DNA of 64,000 nucleotides from CAYMDS01 sp964653195. Lineage in GTDB: Bacteria; Patescibacteriota; Microgenomatia; Levybacterales; UBA12049. Made by a program: the position numbers and the translations under genes. Below are positions 16,653 through 22,960 of the stretch, piece by piece (position 1 is the first letter of the stretch; each line of letters begins with the position of its first letter). The stretch covers positions 66,583 to 130,582 of the forward strand of contig CAZZCX010000001.1 of NCBI GenBank assembly GCA_964653195.1, read 5' to 3'. The notes under the pieces were generated by a model, which was not told the DNA's origin, searched no databases, and saw nothing but the letters and a program-made list of their open reading frames with translations.

Positions 16653-17306
16653 CTATCTTTTTATGAATTTAAAAATCAACAAAAATATAAAATCTAAAAT
16701 CAGCGGTATAGATAAATAAAGACAAGCAGTTCTGAAGAGTTTTATTATAACTGGTTTTTGGGCAAATTCATTTATGGAGATTCTAATTCCAAGCAAATAA
16801 AGTGCAGAGATAATTATTGAGGTGATAAAAATAAGCGCAAAAGCTCCTTCCATATCTTTTTTACTTGCGAACATTGTATTGCCAATTTGGAAAACAACAT
16901 AAAGAAGAATTATTATTATCCATAAATTTTCAGATGAGAAGTATTTCATAGAGAGGTAAATTGAGCTAAGTAGAATAAAAATTCCGAAAATAAATGGCGC
17001 TATGCCAATAAAAAAACGTCTAATTGGATCGGTTATTTGTATTTCTGCGTGTCCCATCTTTATATCGTTTCCTACAATTTCAGGAATAAGATGAATTCTA
17101 CCGGTACGCACAAAAAGAAGTTCTGCCATAAGTTGATGAGAGAATTCATGGATTATGGTTCCGGGAAGGAAAAGTATCGCTAGTATGTAGACTGTGAGCT
17201 TCTTATGCTTTAAAAAACGATGAAGTATATAGCTTAAGTTTTTGGTTAAAGAGCGAGAAAAGAAATAAAGTATTATTATTTCAGCGGTTAATATGAGAAG
17301 ATACAT
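16653..17306 (-). CDS. Membrane protein with HExxH motif (M50-like)
   Basis: A 217-residue membrane protein with about five or six spans. The end of the second span carries HEFSH (H53, E54, H57), the zinc motif of membrane metallopeptidases, and later the block TDPIRRFFIGIAPFIFG and QIGNTMFASKKDMEG. I recall this family from other CPR genomes. The second zinc ligand of true M50 peptidases (an NxxPxxxxDG motif) is not obvious, but the conserved SKKDMEG Asp could serve. Peptidase activity is therefore a guess. Confidence 0.5.
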   Translation of the reverse strand: MYLLILTAEIIILYFFSRSLTKNLSYILHRFLKHKKLTVYILAILFLPGTIIHEFSHQLMAELLFVRTGRIHLIPEIVGNDIKMGHAEIQITDPIRRFFIGIAPFIFGIFILLSSIYLSMKYFSSENLWIIIILLYVVFQIGNTMFASKKDMEGAFALIFITSIIISALYLLGIRISINEFAQKPVIIKLFRTACLYLSIPLILDFIFLLIFKFIKR

Positions 17307-17380
17307 ATCTTATATATTTAGTTTAACATTTTATAAACAGTTTTTACTTTAATTAGTTATGTTATGATAATTAATATTAT

Positions 17381-17668
17381 ATGGTTAAATATAAGAGGCA
17401 ATTTCAGTTAATGATTGATGAAAATAAGTTACTTTTCAGTGAGTTTAAAAAGTATCACGATCTGTTAGATTCTGGTGACGGATCCGTAAGAGAAGAATTT
17501 AATGAGATAGGCCGGAAAGTGCAACGTGTTGTAAGACGTTATGAAAACGAGCTATGTGCCAAATCAGAAAATAGCGGATTTGGCAAATATTCAGAAAATC
17601 TATCAGAAAAATTTTGGCTTGAAGTTAGGCAATACTTACCTAAGATAGACAAGATTGAGATTGAATAA
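17381..17668 (+). CDS. Conserved small hypothetical protein
   Basis: A 95-residue, charged, helical protein: FQLMIDENKLLFSEFKKYHD, then EFNEIGRKVQRVVRRYENEL and SGFGKYSENLSEKFWLEVR. I recognise the pattern from uncharacterised CPR proteins, but no function is known to me. It is the only + strand gene in this stretch and ends just before the minus-strand tRNA-Pro. Confidence 0.6.
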   Translation: MVKYKRQFQLMIDENKLLFSEFKKYHDLLDSGDGSVREEFNEIGRKVQRVVRRYENELCAKSENSGFGKYSENLSEKFWLEVRQYLPKIDKIEIE

Positions 17669-17682
17669 TATTTGGTATTGAG

Positions 17683-17753
17683 TCGGGATGCCGTGAATCG
17701 AACACGGACTACCGCACCCCCAGCGCGGCGTACTACCACTATACTACATCCCG
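17683..17753 (-). tRNA. tRNA-Pro (anticodon GGG)
   Basis: Read on the minus strand from 17753. The acceptor CGGGATG pairs with CATCCCG and the D arm is GTAT/GTAC. The anticodon stem is CCGCG/TGCGG around a CTGGGGG loop, with anticodon GGG. The variable loop is TAGT, and the T arm CCGTG/CACGG has loop TTCGATT. The discriminator is A, and CCA is not encoded. It lies downstream of the four-helix-bundle gene on the same strand, so the two may share a transcript. Confidence 0.93.
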
Positions 17754-17756
17754 GAT

Positions 17757-17776
17757 TTAGTCGTAAGGCTTTGGTC
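17757..17776 (+). repeat. Left imperfect inverted repeat flanking four-helix-bundle gene
   Basis: These 20 bases (TTAGTCGTAAGGCTTTGGTC) match the reverse complement of 18182-18201 at 16 of 20 positions. The repeat starts 3 bp beyond the 5' end of tRNA-Pro. Confidence 0.55.
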
Positions 17777-17789
17777 GTTAGTCGTTTAA

Positions 17790-18137
17790 TTATTCTCTAT
17801 TTAGCGATTTTATCAAACTATGTAATTCTTTACTAATAGAGTCACATTTTAACAGAGCTTTGGAAACATCCACCACAAAAAGTTGTTCCGCAATTTTAAG
17901 AGCTGCAATTGTCTCATATAAAGATTTCAACGCATTGCGTAAATAACTTTTGTATTCCTTATCACCTAAGCCACCGCTACCTTCTGCAATATTTAATACC
18001 ACTGAAATAGCAGATCTTTTTAGCTGATCAATTAGTGCAAATTTTTCATCGCTTGGTAGTTCGATCGTAATTTTATATATAGTTTTCACCAATTCAACTG
18101 CATTTTGATATACACGAAGTTTCTCAAATCTATACAT
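17790..18137 (-). CDS. Four-helix-bundle protein (S23/IVP family)
   Basis: A 115-residue protein of the S23/intervening-sequence-protein family (TIGR02436 type). Landmarks are FEKLRVYQNAVELVKTIY, LIDQLKRSAISVVLNIAEGSG and the KEYKSYLRNALKSLYETIAAL helix. The family was first seen inside 23S rRNA intervening sequences and is widespread as solitary genes; related proteins (Avd) assist retroelements. Its biochemical role when solitary is unknown. Here it lies between imperfect inverted repeats, next to a tRNA gene, which fits a small mobile cassette. Confidence 0.85.
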   Translation of the reverse strand: MYRFEKLRVYQNAVELVKTIYKITIELPSDEKFALIDQLKRSAISVVLNIAEGSGGLGDKEYKSYLRNALKSLYETIAALKIAEQLFVVDVSKALLKCDSISKELHSLIKSLNRE

Positions 18138-18144
18138 GAGTCTG

Positions 18145-18150
18145 ATAATA
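18145..18150 (-). promoter_or_regulatory. -10 box for four-helix-bundle gene
   Basis: TATTAT on the minus strand ends 7 nt before the ATG at 18137, again implying a nearly leaderless mRNA. No convincing -35. Confidence 0.3.
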
Positions 18151-18181
18151 TATTTTTAATCTATATCTATTTAATCTTATT

Positions 18182-18201
18182 GTCTAAAGACTTATGACTA
18201 A
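18182..18201 (+). repeat. Right imperfect inverted repeat flanking four-helix-bundle gene
   Basis: GTCTAAAGACTTATGACTAA; its reverse complement matches 17757-17776 at 16 of 20 positions. Further outward lies TTGCCAACGACTA, which resembles the TAGTCGTT words next to the left copy. Confidence 0.55.
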
Positions 18202-18245
18202 TTGCCAACGACTATTTGTAATTTAGAAAATTACAAAATTGCCAC

Positions 18246-18272
18246 TTGTATTTTACCATAACTTCGTATAAT
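18246..18272 (+). promoter_or_regulatory. Probable recA promoter
   Basis: TTGTAT (18246-18251) and TATAAT (18267-18272) with a short 15-bp spacer, 15 nt before the recA ATG. No LexA/SOS-box palindrome is recognisable. Confidence 0.4.
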
Positions 18273-18287
18273 ATTTGCCTAAGATTT

Positions 18288-19391
18288 ATGGCAAGAGCAT
18301 CCGCTAACCCCCCCAAAAACATTCCACAACCTTCATCAGATCAAGATGCAAAATTAGAATCAGTCCGAATCGCGATGGATCAGATTGAGAAGCAGTATGG
18401 TCGAGGAAGTATTATGCGTTTCGGAGAAGCAGCCCAAAAGCTCGATATCTCAGTTATTTCTACGGGATGCTTACCGCTAGATATGGCACTTGGCGTGGGT
18501 GGGCTTCCACGAGGAAGAATAATTGAAATATATGGACCGGAAGCTTCAGGAAAAACTACAGTTTGTCTATCAACTATCGCACAAGCGCAGAAACATGGCG
18601 GCATAGCAGCATTTATTGACGCAGAACACGCGCTTGATCCATTATGGGCTGAAAGACTGGGTGTAAAACTAGATGAGCTTCTTATTTCTCAACCTGATAC
18701 AGGAGAACAGGCGTTGGAAATCACAGAAAGTCTTATAAGAAGTGGAGGAGTAGATGTCCTAGTCATCGATTCTGTGGCAGCTTTGGTACCGAGAGCTGAG
18801 ATAGAGGGAGATATGGGTGATTCATCTATGGGACTTCAGGCTAGACTTATGTCTCAAGCTCTTCGTAAGCTGACTGGAGTTATATCGAAATCAAAAACAG
18901 TTTGCATATTCACCAATCAGCTGCGCCAAAAAATCGGGGTGATGTTTGGTAACCCCGAGACAACTACAGGCGGATTGGCACTTAAGTTCTATGCATCTAT
19001 AAGGATGGATATCCGTAAAATTGAGACTCTAAAAGATAGCGATAAAGTAATTGGCTCAAGGCATAGAGTGAAGGTTGTAAAGAATAAAGTAGCTGTACCA
19101 TTCCGTCTTGCAGAATTTGATGTCTTTGGTGACGGCATCTCAAGAGAAGGGGGGATTCTGGATGTGGCTGTTGAGATGAATGTAATCTCTAAATCAGGCG
19201 CTTTCTTCCGTTATAATGATCAAATGATAGGCCAAGGAAAAGTAGCTGCTATGGAGTGGCTGAAGGAGAATTCCGATATTGCAAAGAAGATAGTAGCTGA
19301 AATTATGTTGCGATCAAAAAACGGCGGTTTACCTGTGGCAGTAGGGGTAGAATCAGGAAAAGTAGACACGAAAGCTTCCCTTGATGAGTAA
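18288..19391 (+). CDS. recA: Recombinase RecA
   Basis: RecA drives homologous strand exchange. From the ATG at 18288 (MARASANPPKN) it has 367 residues; the frame is open to 18246, but that part contains the promoter. Core motifs: Walker A GPEASGKTT, DAEHALDP, VLVIDSVAALVPRAEIEGDMG, FTNQLRQKIGVMFGNPETTTGG and KVVKNKVAVPFR. The pre-core YGRGSIMRFGE is standard. recX follows 11 nt downstream, the common operon. Confidence 0.98.
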   Translation: MARASANPPKNIPQPSSDQDAKLESVRIAMDQIEKQYGRGSIMRFGEAAQKLDISVISTGCLPLDMALGVGGLPRGRIIEIYGPEASGKTTVCLSTIAQAQKHGGIAAFIDAEHALDPLWAERLGVKLDELLISQPDTGEQALEITESLIRSGGVDVLVIDSVAALVPRAEIEGDMGDSSMGLQARLMSQALRKLTGVISKSKTVCIFTNQLRQKIGVMFGNPETTTGGLALKFYASIRMDIRKIETLKDSDKVIGSRHRVKVVKNKVAVPFRLAEFDVFGDGISREGGILDVAVEMNVISKSGAFFRYNDQMIGQGKVAAMEWLKENSDIAKKIVAEIMLRSKNGGLPVAVGVESGKVDTKASLDE

Positions 19392-19402
19392 AGTCCTCTT
19401 TT

Positions 19403-19888
19403 ATGGAACCTGCCGATCTTTACAGAAAGTATCTTGATAGAGCTCTTCATTTCCTCTCTTTTCGTTCCCGCTCTGAGAAAGAAGTAAGGGATAATCTATT
19501 AAAAAAGGATGCATCCAATGAAACGATTGAACAGATAATAAGTTGGTTAAAGGATCATAATTTTCTTGATGACAAAGATTTTGCTAGGAGATTTATAGAA
19601 CAGCGTATAAAGCTTCGTCCTAGGGGGATGAGAGTCATAAAGATGGAGTTAAAGCAGAAGGGAATAAGTCAGGAAATAATAGAAGAGATAACTGCAGAAA
19701 ATGAAGGAGAAGTGGATAATGAGTTTGCAATGGCAAAAAGAATTGTTGAAAAAAAGATCATGAAATACAAAGGATTCGAGAAAAGAGTGATATACCAAAA
19801 ACTTGGAGCCCATCTTGCTAGCAAAGGATTTAATTGGGATATCATAAAACGAAGCATAGACGAGTATTTATCTAATGTGAACTTCTGA
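19403..19888 (+). CDS. recX: Regulatory protein RecX
   Basis: RecX binds RecA filaments and limits their activity. The 161-residue, all-helical product has the family repeats: ALHFLSFRSRSEKEVRDNLLKK, IISWLKDHNFLDDKDFARRFIEQRI and GMRVIKMELKQKGIS. Length fits the shorter RecX forms. It is directly downstream of recA and convergent with the UPRTase-like gene (13 nt apart). Confidence 0.92.
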   Translation: MEPADLYRKYLDRALHFLSFRSRSEKEVRDNLLKKDASNETIEQIISWLKDHNFLDDKDFARRFIEQRIKLRPRGMRVIKMELKQKGISQEIIEEITAENEGEVDNEFAMAKRIVEKKIMKYKGFEKRVIYQKLGAHLASKGFNWDIIKRSIDEYLSNVNF

Positions 19889-19901
19889 CATCACATCGTT
19901 A

Positions 19902-20792
19902 CTATCGTGGTTGAAAATGTCTTAGCGCATGACCTGCGTCGCCCACTACATATGGGTCAGTTAAGTAATAACTTTCACTCATTGTATCTGAAGCGCCTAA
20001 AGCATAAAAAATTGAATCTATTCCCATTTCTTCAAGGGCTTTTCTCATATTAGGTATTCCTTGTCTTGTGGCAATAATTGATCGATGAATCAATCTTGCG
20101 GGAGTGATTCCTTGAAAATGAGCTGCGACAGCAACCGCAGCTGTTGATGCGCCTGATGCAGGGTTCACAAAGTCCGCCACTTCTATAGTCTTCCCTTTGA
20201 GTTCGGGGACTTGCTGTGGGTTTTTCCATTCTACAGTTACCATAAGATCTGTATTCTGCCCCACTTTAGGATGCTGTCTTTTGGTAACCACTTTTATTTC
20301 ATCAGATATTTCTGCGTCGGGTTCCACCCCATGCGCTAAGCGTGTAGTAACTAGACCAGCTCTTACTAAAGATAACGGTCTACCTCGTCTAGCGTTAGGT
20401 AAAAGCGTATCAATTAATTCATAACCCACTTTTGCCAATTCATAATATTCTCTACAAAATCCTTTATCATCGTAGAGACGAGGATCTGCTACGAGTCTTC
20501 TGGCATGTGAATCAATTCTTCCGACCAAAAGCGCAGCGTCTTTATAGTGATCTGCGAGAACCACCACTCCCCTTTCGGGAAGTCGATCGCGATCATCCCA
20601 AAAATCTCCTTCGTATCTGCCAATAAGGGGAACGAATGCCTGGCCGAAATTAACCAGGGCATGTACATCTGGATTATCACCAGCTTCTAAAAAGTCTTGT
20701 GGGTTTCTTAATTCACCGAGAATATTGATTCTTTCCCCATGGTGAGCAGAAGTAACTCTAATCTCTGAACCACCAAAAATGTAAGCTTGCAT
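19902..20792 (-). CDS. Uracil phosphoribosyltransferase-like protein
   Basis: A 296-residue protein whose second half follows UPRTase: SLVRAGL (144-147), the PRPP-loop equivalent DFVNPASGASTAAVAV (207-222), ATRQGIPNMRKALEEMGID and the C-terminal VVGDAGHALRHF (284-293; family PGLGDAGDR.FG). UPRTase makes UMP from uracil and PRPP. The first ~120 residues are not part of standard UPRTase (about 208 residues), and the PRPP loop has Asn-Pro-Ala where D-x-x-x-A-T is usual, so substrate may differ. An out-of-frame ORF overlaps the start (see findings). Confidence 0.65.
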   Translation of the reverse strand: MQAYIFGGSEIRVTSAHHGERINILGELRNPQDFLEAGDNPDVHALVNFGQAFVPLIGRYEGDFWDDRDRLPERGVVVLADHYKDAALLVGRIDSHARRLVADPRLYDDKGFCREYYELAKVGYELIDTLLPNARRGRPLSLVRAGLVTTRLAHGVEPDAEISDEIKVVTKRQHPKVGQNTDLMVTVEWKNPQQVPELKGKTIEVADFVNPASGASTAAVAVAAHFQGITPARLIHRSIIATRQGIPNMRKALEEMGIDSIFYALGASDTMSESYYLTDPYVVGDAGHALRHFQPR

Positions 20793-20894
20793 TCTTTTTC
20801 GGTTATAGCCTTGGATGGATGAAGGTTTAGTACATGGTCGGTTCCTAATCTTCTTCCCTCTTCAATTAATTGACCCATAATTTTATTTCATCGC

Positions 20895-20922
20895 ATTATA
20901 CTCTTAAAATTATAAATTGCAA
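20895..20922 (-). promoter_or_regulatory. Promoter for UPRTase-like gene
   Basis: On the minus strand TTGCAA (20922-20917), 16-bp spacer, perfect TATAAT (20900-20895). The start would fall near 20888, about 95 nt before the ATG used for the CDS. Confidence 0.5.
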
Positions 20923-21017
20923 TTACTGTTGTGCAAACCACGGAAAGTGATTTGGAGATGGCTCATAAGAAATGTGGAGAGTAAGATTATGAATTTAAAT
21001 TCTCTACTTGTATATAT

Positions 21018-21045
21018 TTAGCAAACATGAATCATTGTTTGCTAA
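21018..21045. repeat. Inverted repeat in intergenic region
   Basis: TTAGCAAACA (21018-21027) and its perfect complement TGTTTGCTAA (21036-21045) enclose an 8-nt loop. No T tract follows directly on either strand, so it is not a clear terminator; an operator or a weak terminator for the asparagine-synthetase-like gene are both possible. Confidence 0.5.
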
Positions 21046-21212
21046 TATGGCAGCTTTTTGATTTTTATAATACATACATTAAATCTAGTGAAGTTGATGA
21101 TAGGTGCAAAGATAATCCCGCGATAGATTTCTTAGTCTGTTCAGAATTTTAAGCATGGACAATTCAAATTTAAAATGTACTAATAGACTGTGAGGCTGAT
21201 CTTAGATAGTAG

Positions 21213-22709
21213 TTAAATGCCGTTTCCGAGGTTATTTAAAACTATTGAGGCAACCTCAGAATCTGTTATGAGATTGATTCCGTATTTAACTGCAGCTTTT
21301 CGTATTAACTTGCCGTCAGTAAATTCTTTACTCACCTTAACTGTTTCACGTGTTGGGATATTAATTATCAAATCAAATATTTGCCTTGTAACTAAATCTA
21401 AAATATTGGGCGATTCTCCGATTTGGGATACTTTATATACTAGAGAAGAATTGAGATTATTTTGCATTAAAAATTTATTTGTATTTTCAGTAGTGTAGAG
21501 AATCACATCTTTATTTCTTACAGCATTTTTGATATATGGCAATAAATATTTTTTATTTTCACTTTTGCCGATACTTAATAGAACATGTTTCTTTTTGCCG
21601 GATATCAATGCTTGTTTTCCGTATCTATTAGAGTCCCAGTCATGAGTTTGTAAGTTTAAAAGCGAAAATACTGACACATTTCTGATGTTTGATTCAGCAA
21701 AAACATACTGCAAAACCCTTTCATTGCCTATGCCGTAACCTGCATGAGGATTAGTCAGTTTATTCTTCATAATATTCAAATACCATGCGAAATCTTCATA
21801 GCTTCCGCCTCTTTGCTGATGGAGTTTAAACATAGTTGATGAAAGAAGTCTCTCATTGAGCTTTTCGAAATCATGTTCGCGTACCGCTGATCCTGCACCT
21901 TCACCTGCATATGGAAAAATTAAATCGGCAGATAACGCCAGTCGATCATCTTTCGTCCATACTTTCATGTTGAAGAATTTTATTTCTTTAGGGTATTTCA
22001 TAATAAATACCGGCAGTTCCTGCTTGGGTCCGTTAAGCAAAGATACTACTTTGGCTTCATGCTCTGCTTTTAAATCGTCACCGAATTTCACTTGCGGAAA
22101 TCCGTGTTTATTTAAGAGTTTCACCGCGTCTTCATAAGTAATACGAAGAAAATCTTTTCTTAAAACCTCTTTTAATCTCTCTGTATTTCTATTGTAGGTT
22201 TTCTTTAATATTTCATGGTTGTCTTTTATTATTTGCGCAATCATTGACCGAACAGTTTCTTGAATACTTTCAAGAAGAGCTTCATACATTTGGTTTTCAT
22301 CGTAATTTTCGCGAGTCATTGAAAGAAGAGTACTGTCAAACTCTTCTTCAGTTAGACGAAACTGTCTAAGATGCCTGTCATCTTCCTCTTCTTCGTCGCG
22401 GCCTGAATGAATTACCGTATGTACAGCATGAAAGGACTGAAGGGCTTGTTCAAGCGAAAGCTGCCCGGTTTGAGTAAGAAAAAGAGGAAGATCTAGTCGG
22501 TTGCCTATTTTAAAAAGCGTATCTACATTTTCACATGCACCTGTTATGCCCACAACTTCAGGAACATCTACATATACTCTTTCTCTTTTTTGATAACTTT
22601 CGCGTGCTCCGTTGTTTAAGCTTTGGTTAACGGAAACTAAATTAGAAAAGTGCTCTGAATAAGGTAAAGTTATTTTATTTTCTGATATTGTAAGTTTTAC
22701 TGGTTTCAT
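21213..22709 (-). CDS. AsnRS-like asparagine synthetase core fused to MGS-like domain
   Basis: From ATG 22709 the product has 498 residues. Residues ~45-360 form a class II aminoacyl-tRNA-synthetase core closest to AsnRS: LFLTQTGQLSLEQAL, motif 2 region DDRHLRQFRLTEEEF, GEGAGSAVREHDFEKL and motif 3 PHAGYGIGNERVLQYVF (Arg331). The N-terminal anticodon-binding OB domain is absent, as in the archaeal asparagine synthetase related to AsnRS, which makes Asn from Asp and ammonia. Residues ~375-495 match the MGS-like allosteric domain of carbamoyl-phosphate synthetase (VLLSIGKSENKKYLLPYI, FDLIINIPT, IRKAAVKYGINLITD). The frame continues to 22736, but those 9 codons lie in a terminator hairpin. Function as an allosterically controlled asparagine synthetase is inferred. 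Confidence 0.7.
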   Translation of the reverse strand: MKPVKLTISENKITLPYSEHFSNLVSVNQSLNNGARESYQKRERVYVDVPEVVGITGACENVDTLFKIGNRLDLPLFLTQTGQLSLEQALQSFHAVHTVIHSGRDEEEEDDRHLRQFRLTEEEFDSTLLSMTRENYDENQMYEALLESIQETVRSMIAQIIKDNHEILKKTYNRNTERLKEVLRKDFLRITYEDAVKLLNKHGFPQVKFGDDLKAEHEAKVVSLLNGPKQELPVFIMKYPKEIKFFNMKVWTKDDRLALSADLIFPYAGEGAGSAVREHDFEKLNERLLSSTMFKLHQQRGGSYEDFAWYLNIMKNKLTNPHAGYGIGNERVLQYVFAESNIRNVSVFSLLNLQTHDWDSNRYGKQALISGKKKHVLLSIGKSENKKYLLPYIKNAVRNKDVILYTTENTNKFLMQNNLNSSLVYKVSQIGESPNILDLVTRQIFDLIINIPTRETVKVSKEFTDGKLIRKAAVKYGINLITDSEVASIVLNNLGNGI

Positions 22710-22720
22710 ATTTTTTTGCC

Positions 22721-22746
22721 AAAAAAAAAGAGCCATCCGGCTCTTT
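22721..22746 (-). terminator. Intrinsic terminator/attenuator just before the AsnRS-like gene
   Basis: On the minus strand a hairpin AAAGAGCC-GGAT-GGCTCTTT (22746-22727; 8 bp, 4-nt loop) runs directly into nine Ts. It lies between a strong minus-strand promoter and the start codon at 22709, with no other minus-strand gene upstream, so it more likely attenuates this gene than terminates a neighbour. Confidence 0.75.
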
Positions 22747-22747
22747 G

Positions 22748-22792
22748 TTAAAGACTATAACAGTTGAGTATTATCTTAATATTTCTAATCAT
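22748..22792 (-). CDS. Possible 14-residue leader peptide
   Basis: On the minus strand ATG at 22792 opens 14 codons (MIRNIKIILNCYSL) ending in TAA one base before the terminator hairpin. Two codons are Asn (positions 4 and 10). The ATG lies 7 nt after the -10 box, so it would be at or next to the transcription start. TCTTT and AAAGA around the stop codon could form an alternative hairpin that masks part of the terminator arm. Translation is unproven. Confidence 0.4.
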   Translation of the reverse strand: MIRNIKIILNCYSL

Positions 22793-22799
22793 TCAAAAA

Positions 22800-22828
22800 A
22801 TAATAAAACAATTTTTAATACTTGTCAA
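22800..22828 (-). promoter_or_regulatory. Strong promoter for the AsnRS-like gene
   Basis: On the minus strand a perfect TTGACA (22828-22823), a 17-bp spacer and TATTAT (22805-22800). Expected start about 22793. Its -35 overlaps the -35 of the divergent rny promoter. Confidence 0.7.
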
Positions 22829-22851
22829 CTAGCAAATGTTTGGAGTATAAT
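22822..22851 (+). promoter_or_regulatory. Promoter for rny
   Basis: TTGTCA (22822-22827), 18-bp spacer and perfect TATAAT (22846-22851). It leaves a ~100-nt leader before rny. The bases TTGTCAA (22822-22828) serve as -35 in both directions. Confidence 0.6.
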
Positions 22852-22960
22852 TACATTTGGAAAGCAACAGATTATGTGTTTTATGAATAGGACACAGAAA
22901 CTTATTATTATTAAAACTGTTTTAATTTAGTCGTTTCTTCTTCTGTTGCCTCAATTATTT

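Larger units (their letters stand above)
20793..21212 (+). other. 420-bp intergenic region
   Basis: No gene is supported here. It holds the putative promoter of the UPRTase-like gene (20895-20922, minus strand), a short out-of-frame ORF start at 20878 (minus) and one inverted repeat (21018-21045). No tRNA or other structured RNA is recognisable. Confidence 0.5.

Noticed and set aside
17539..17739. A 66-codon minus-strand ORF
   Set aside because: It runs through tRNA-Pro and the antisense of the small + strand gene.
21018..21045. Inverted repeat as an intrinsic terminator of the AsnRS-like gene
   Set aside because: No T tract follows on the minus strand, and it lies ~170 nt beyond the stop; kept only as a repeat.
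22710..22736. N-terminal extension of the AsnRS-like protein from ATG 22736
   Set aside because: Those nine codons overlap the terminator hairpin and T tract; ATG 22709 gives a normal start.
22721..22800. T-box riboswitch upstream of the AsnRS-like gene
   Set aside because: The leader is too short (under 90 nt) and lacks a T-box antiterminator sequence or specifier stem.
22745..22930. A 61-codon + strand ORF before rny
   Set aside because: It covers the two divergent promoters and has no protein-like composition.
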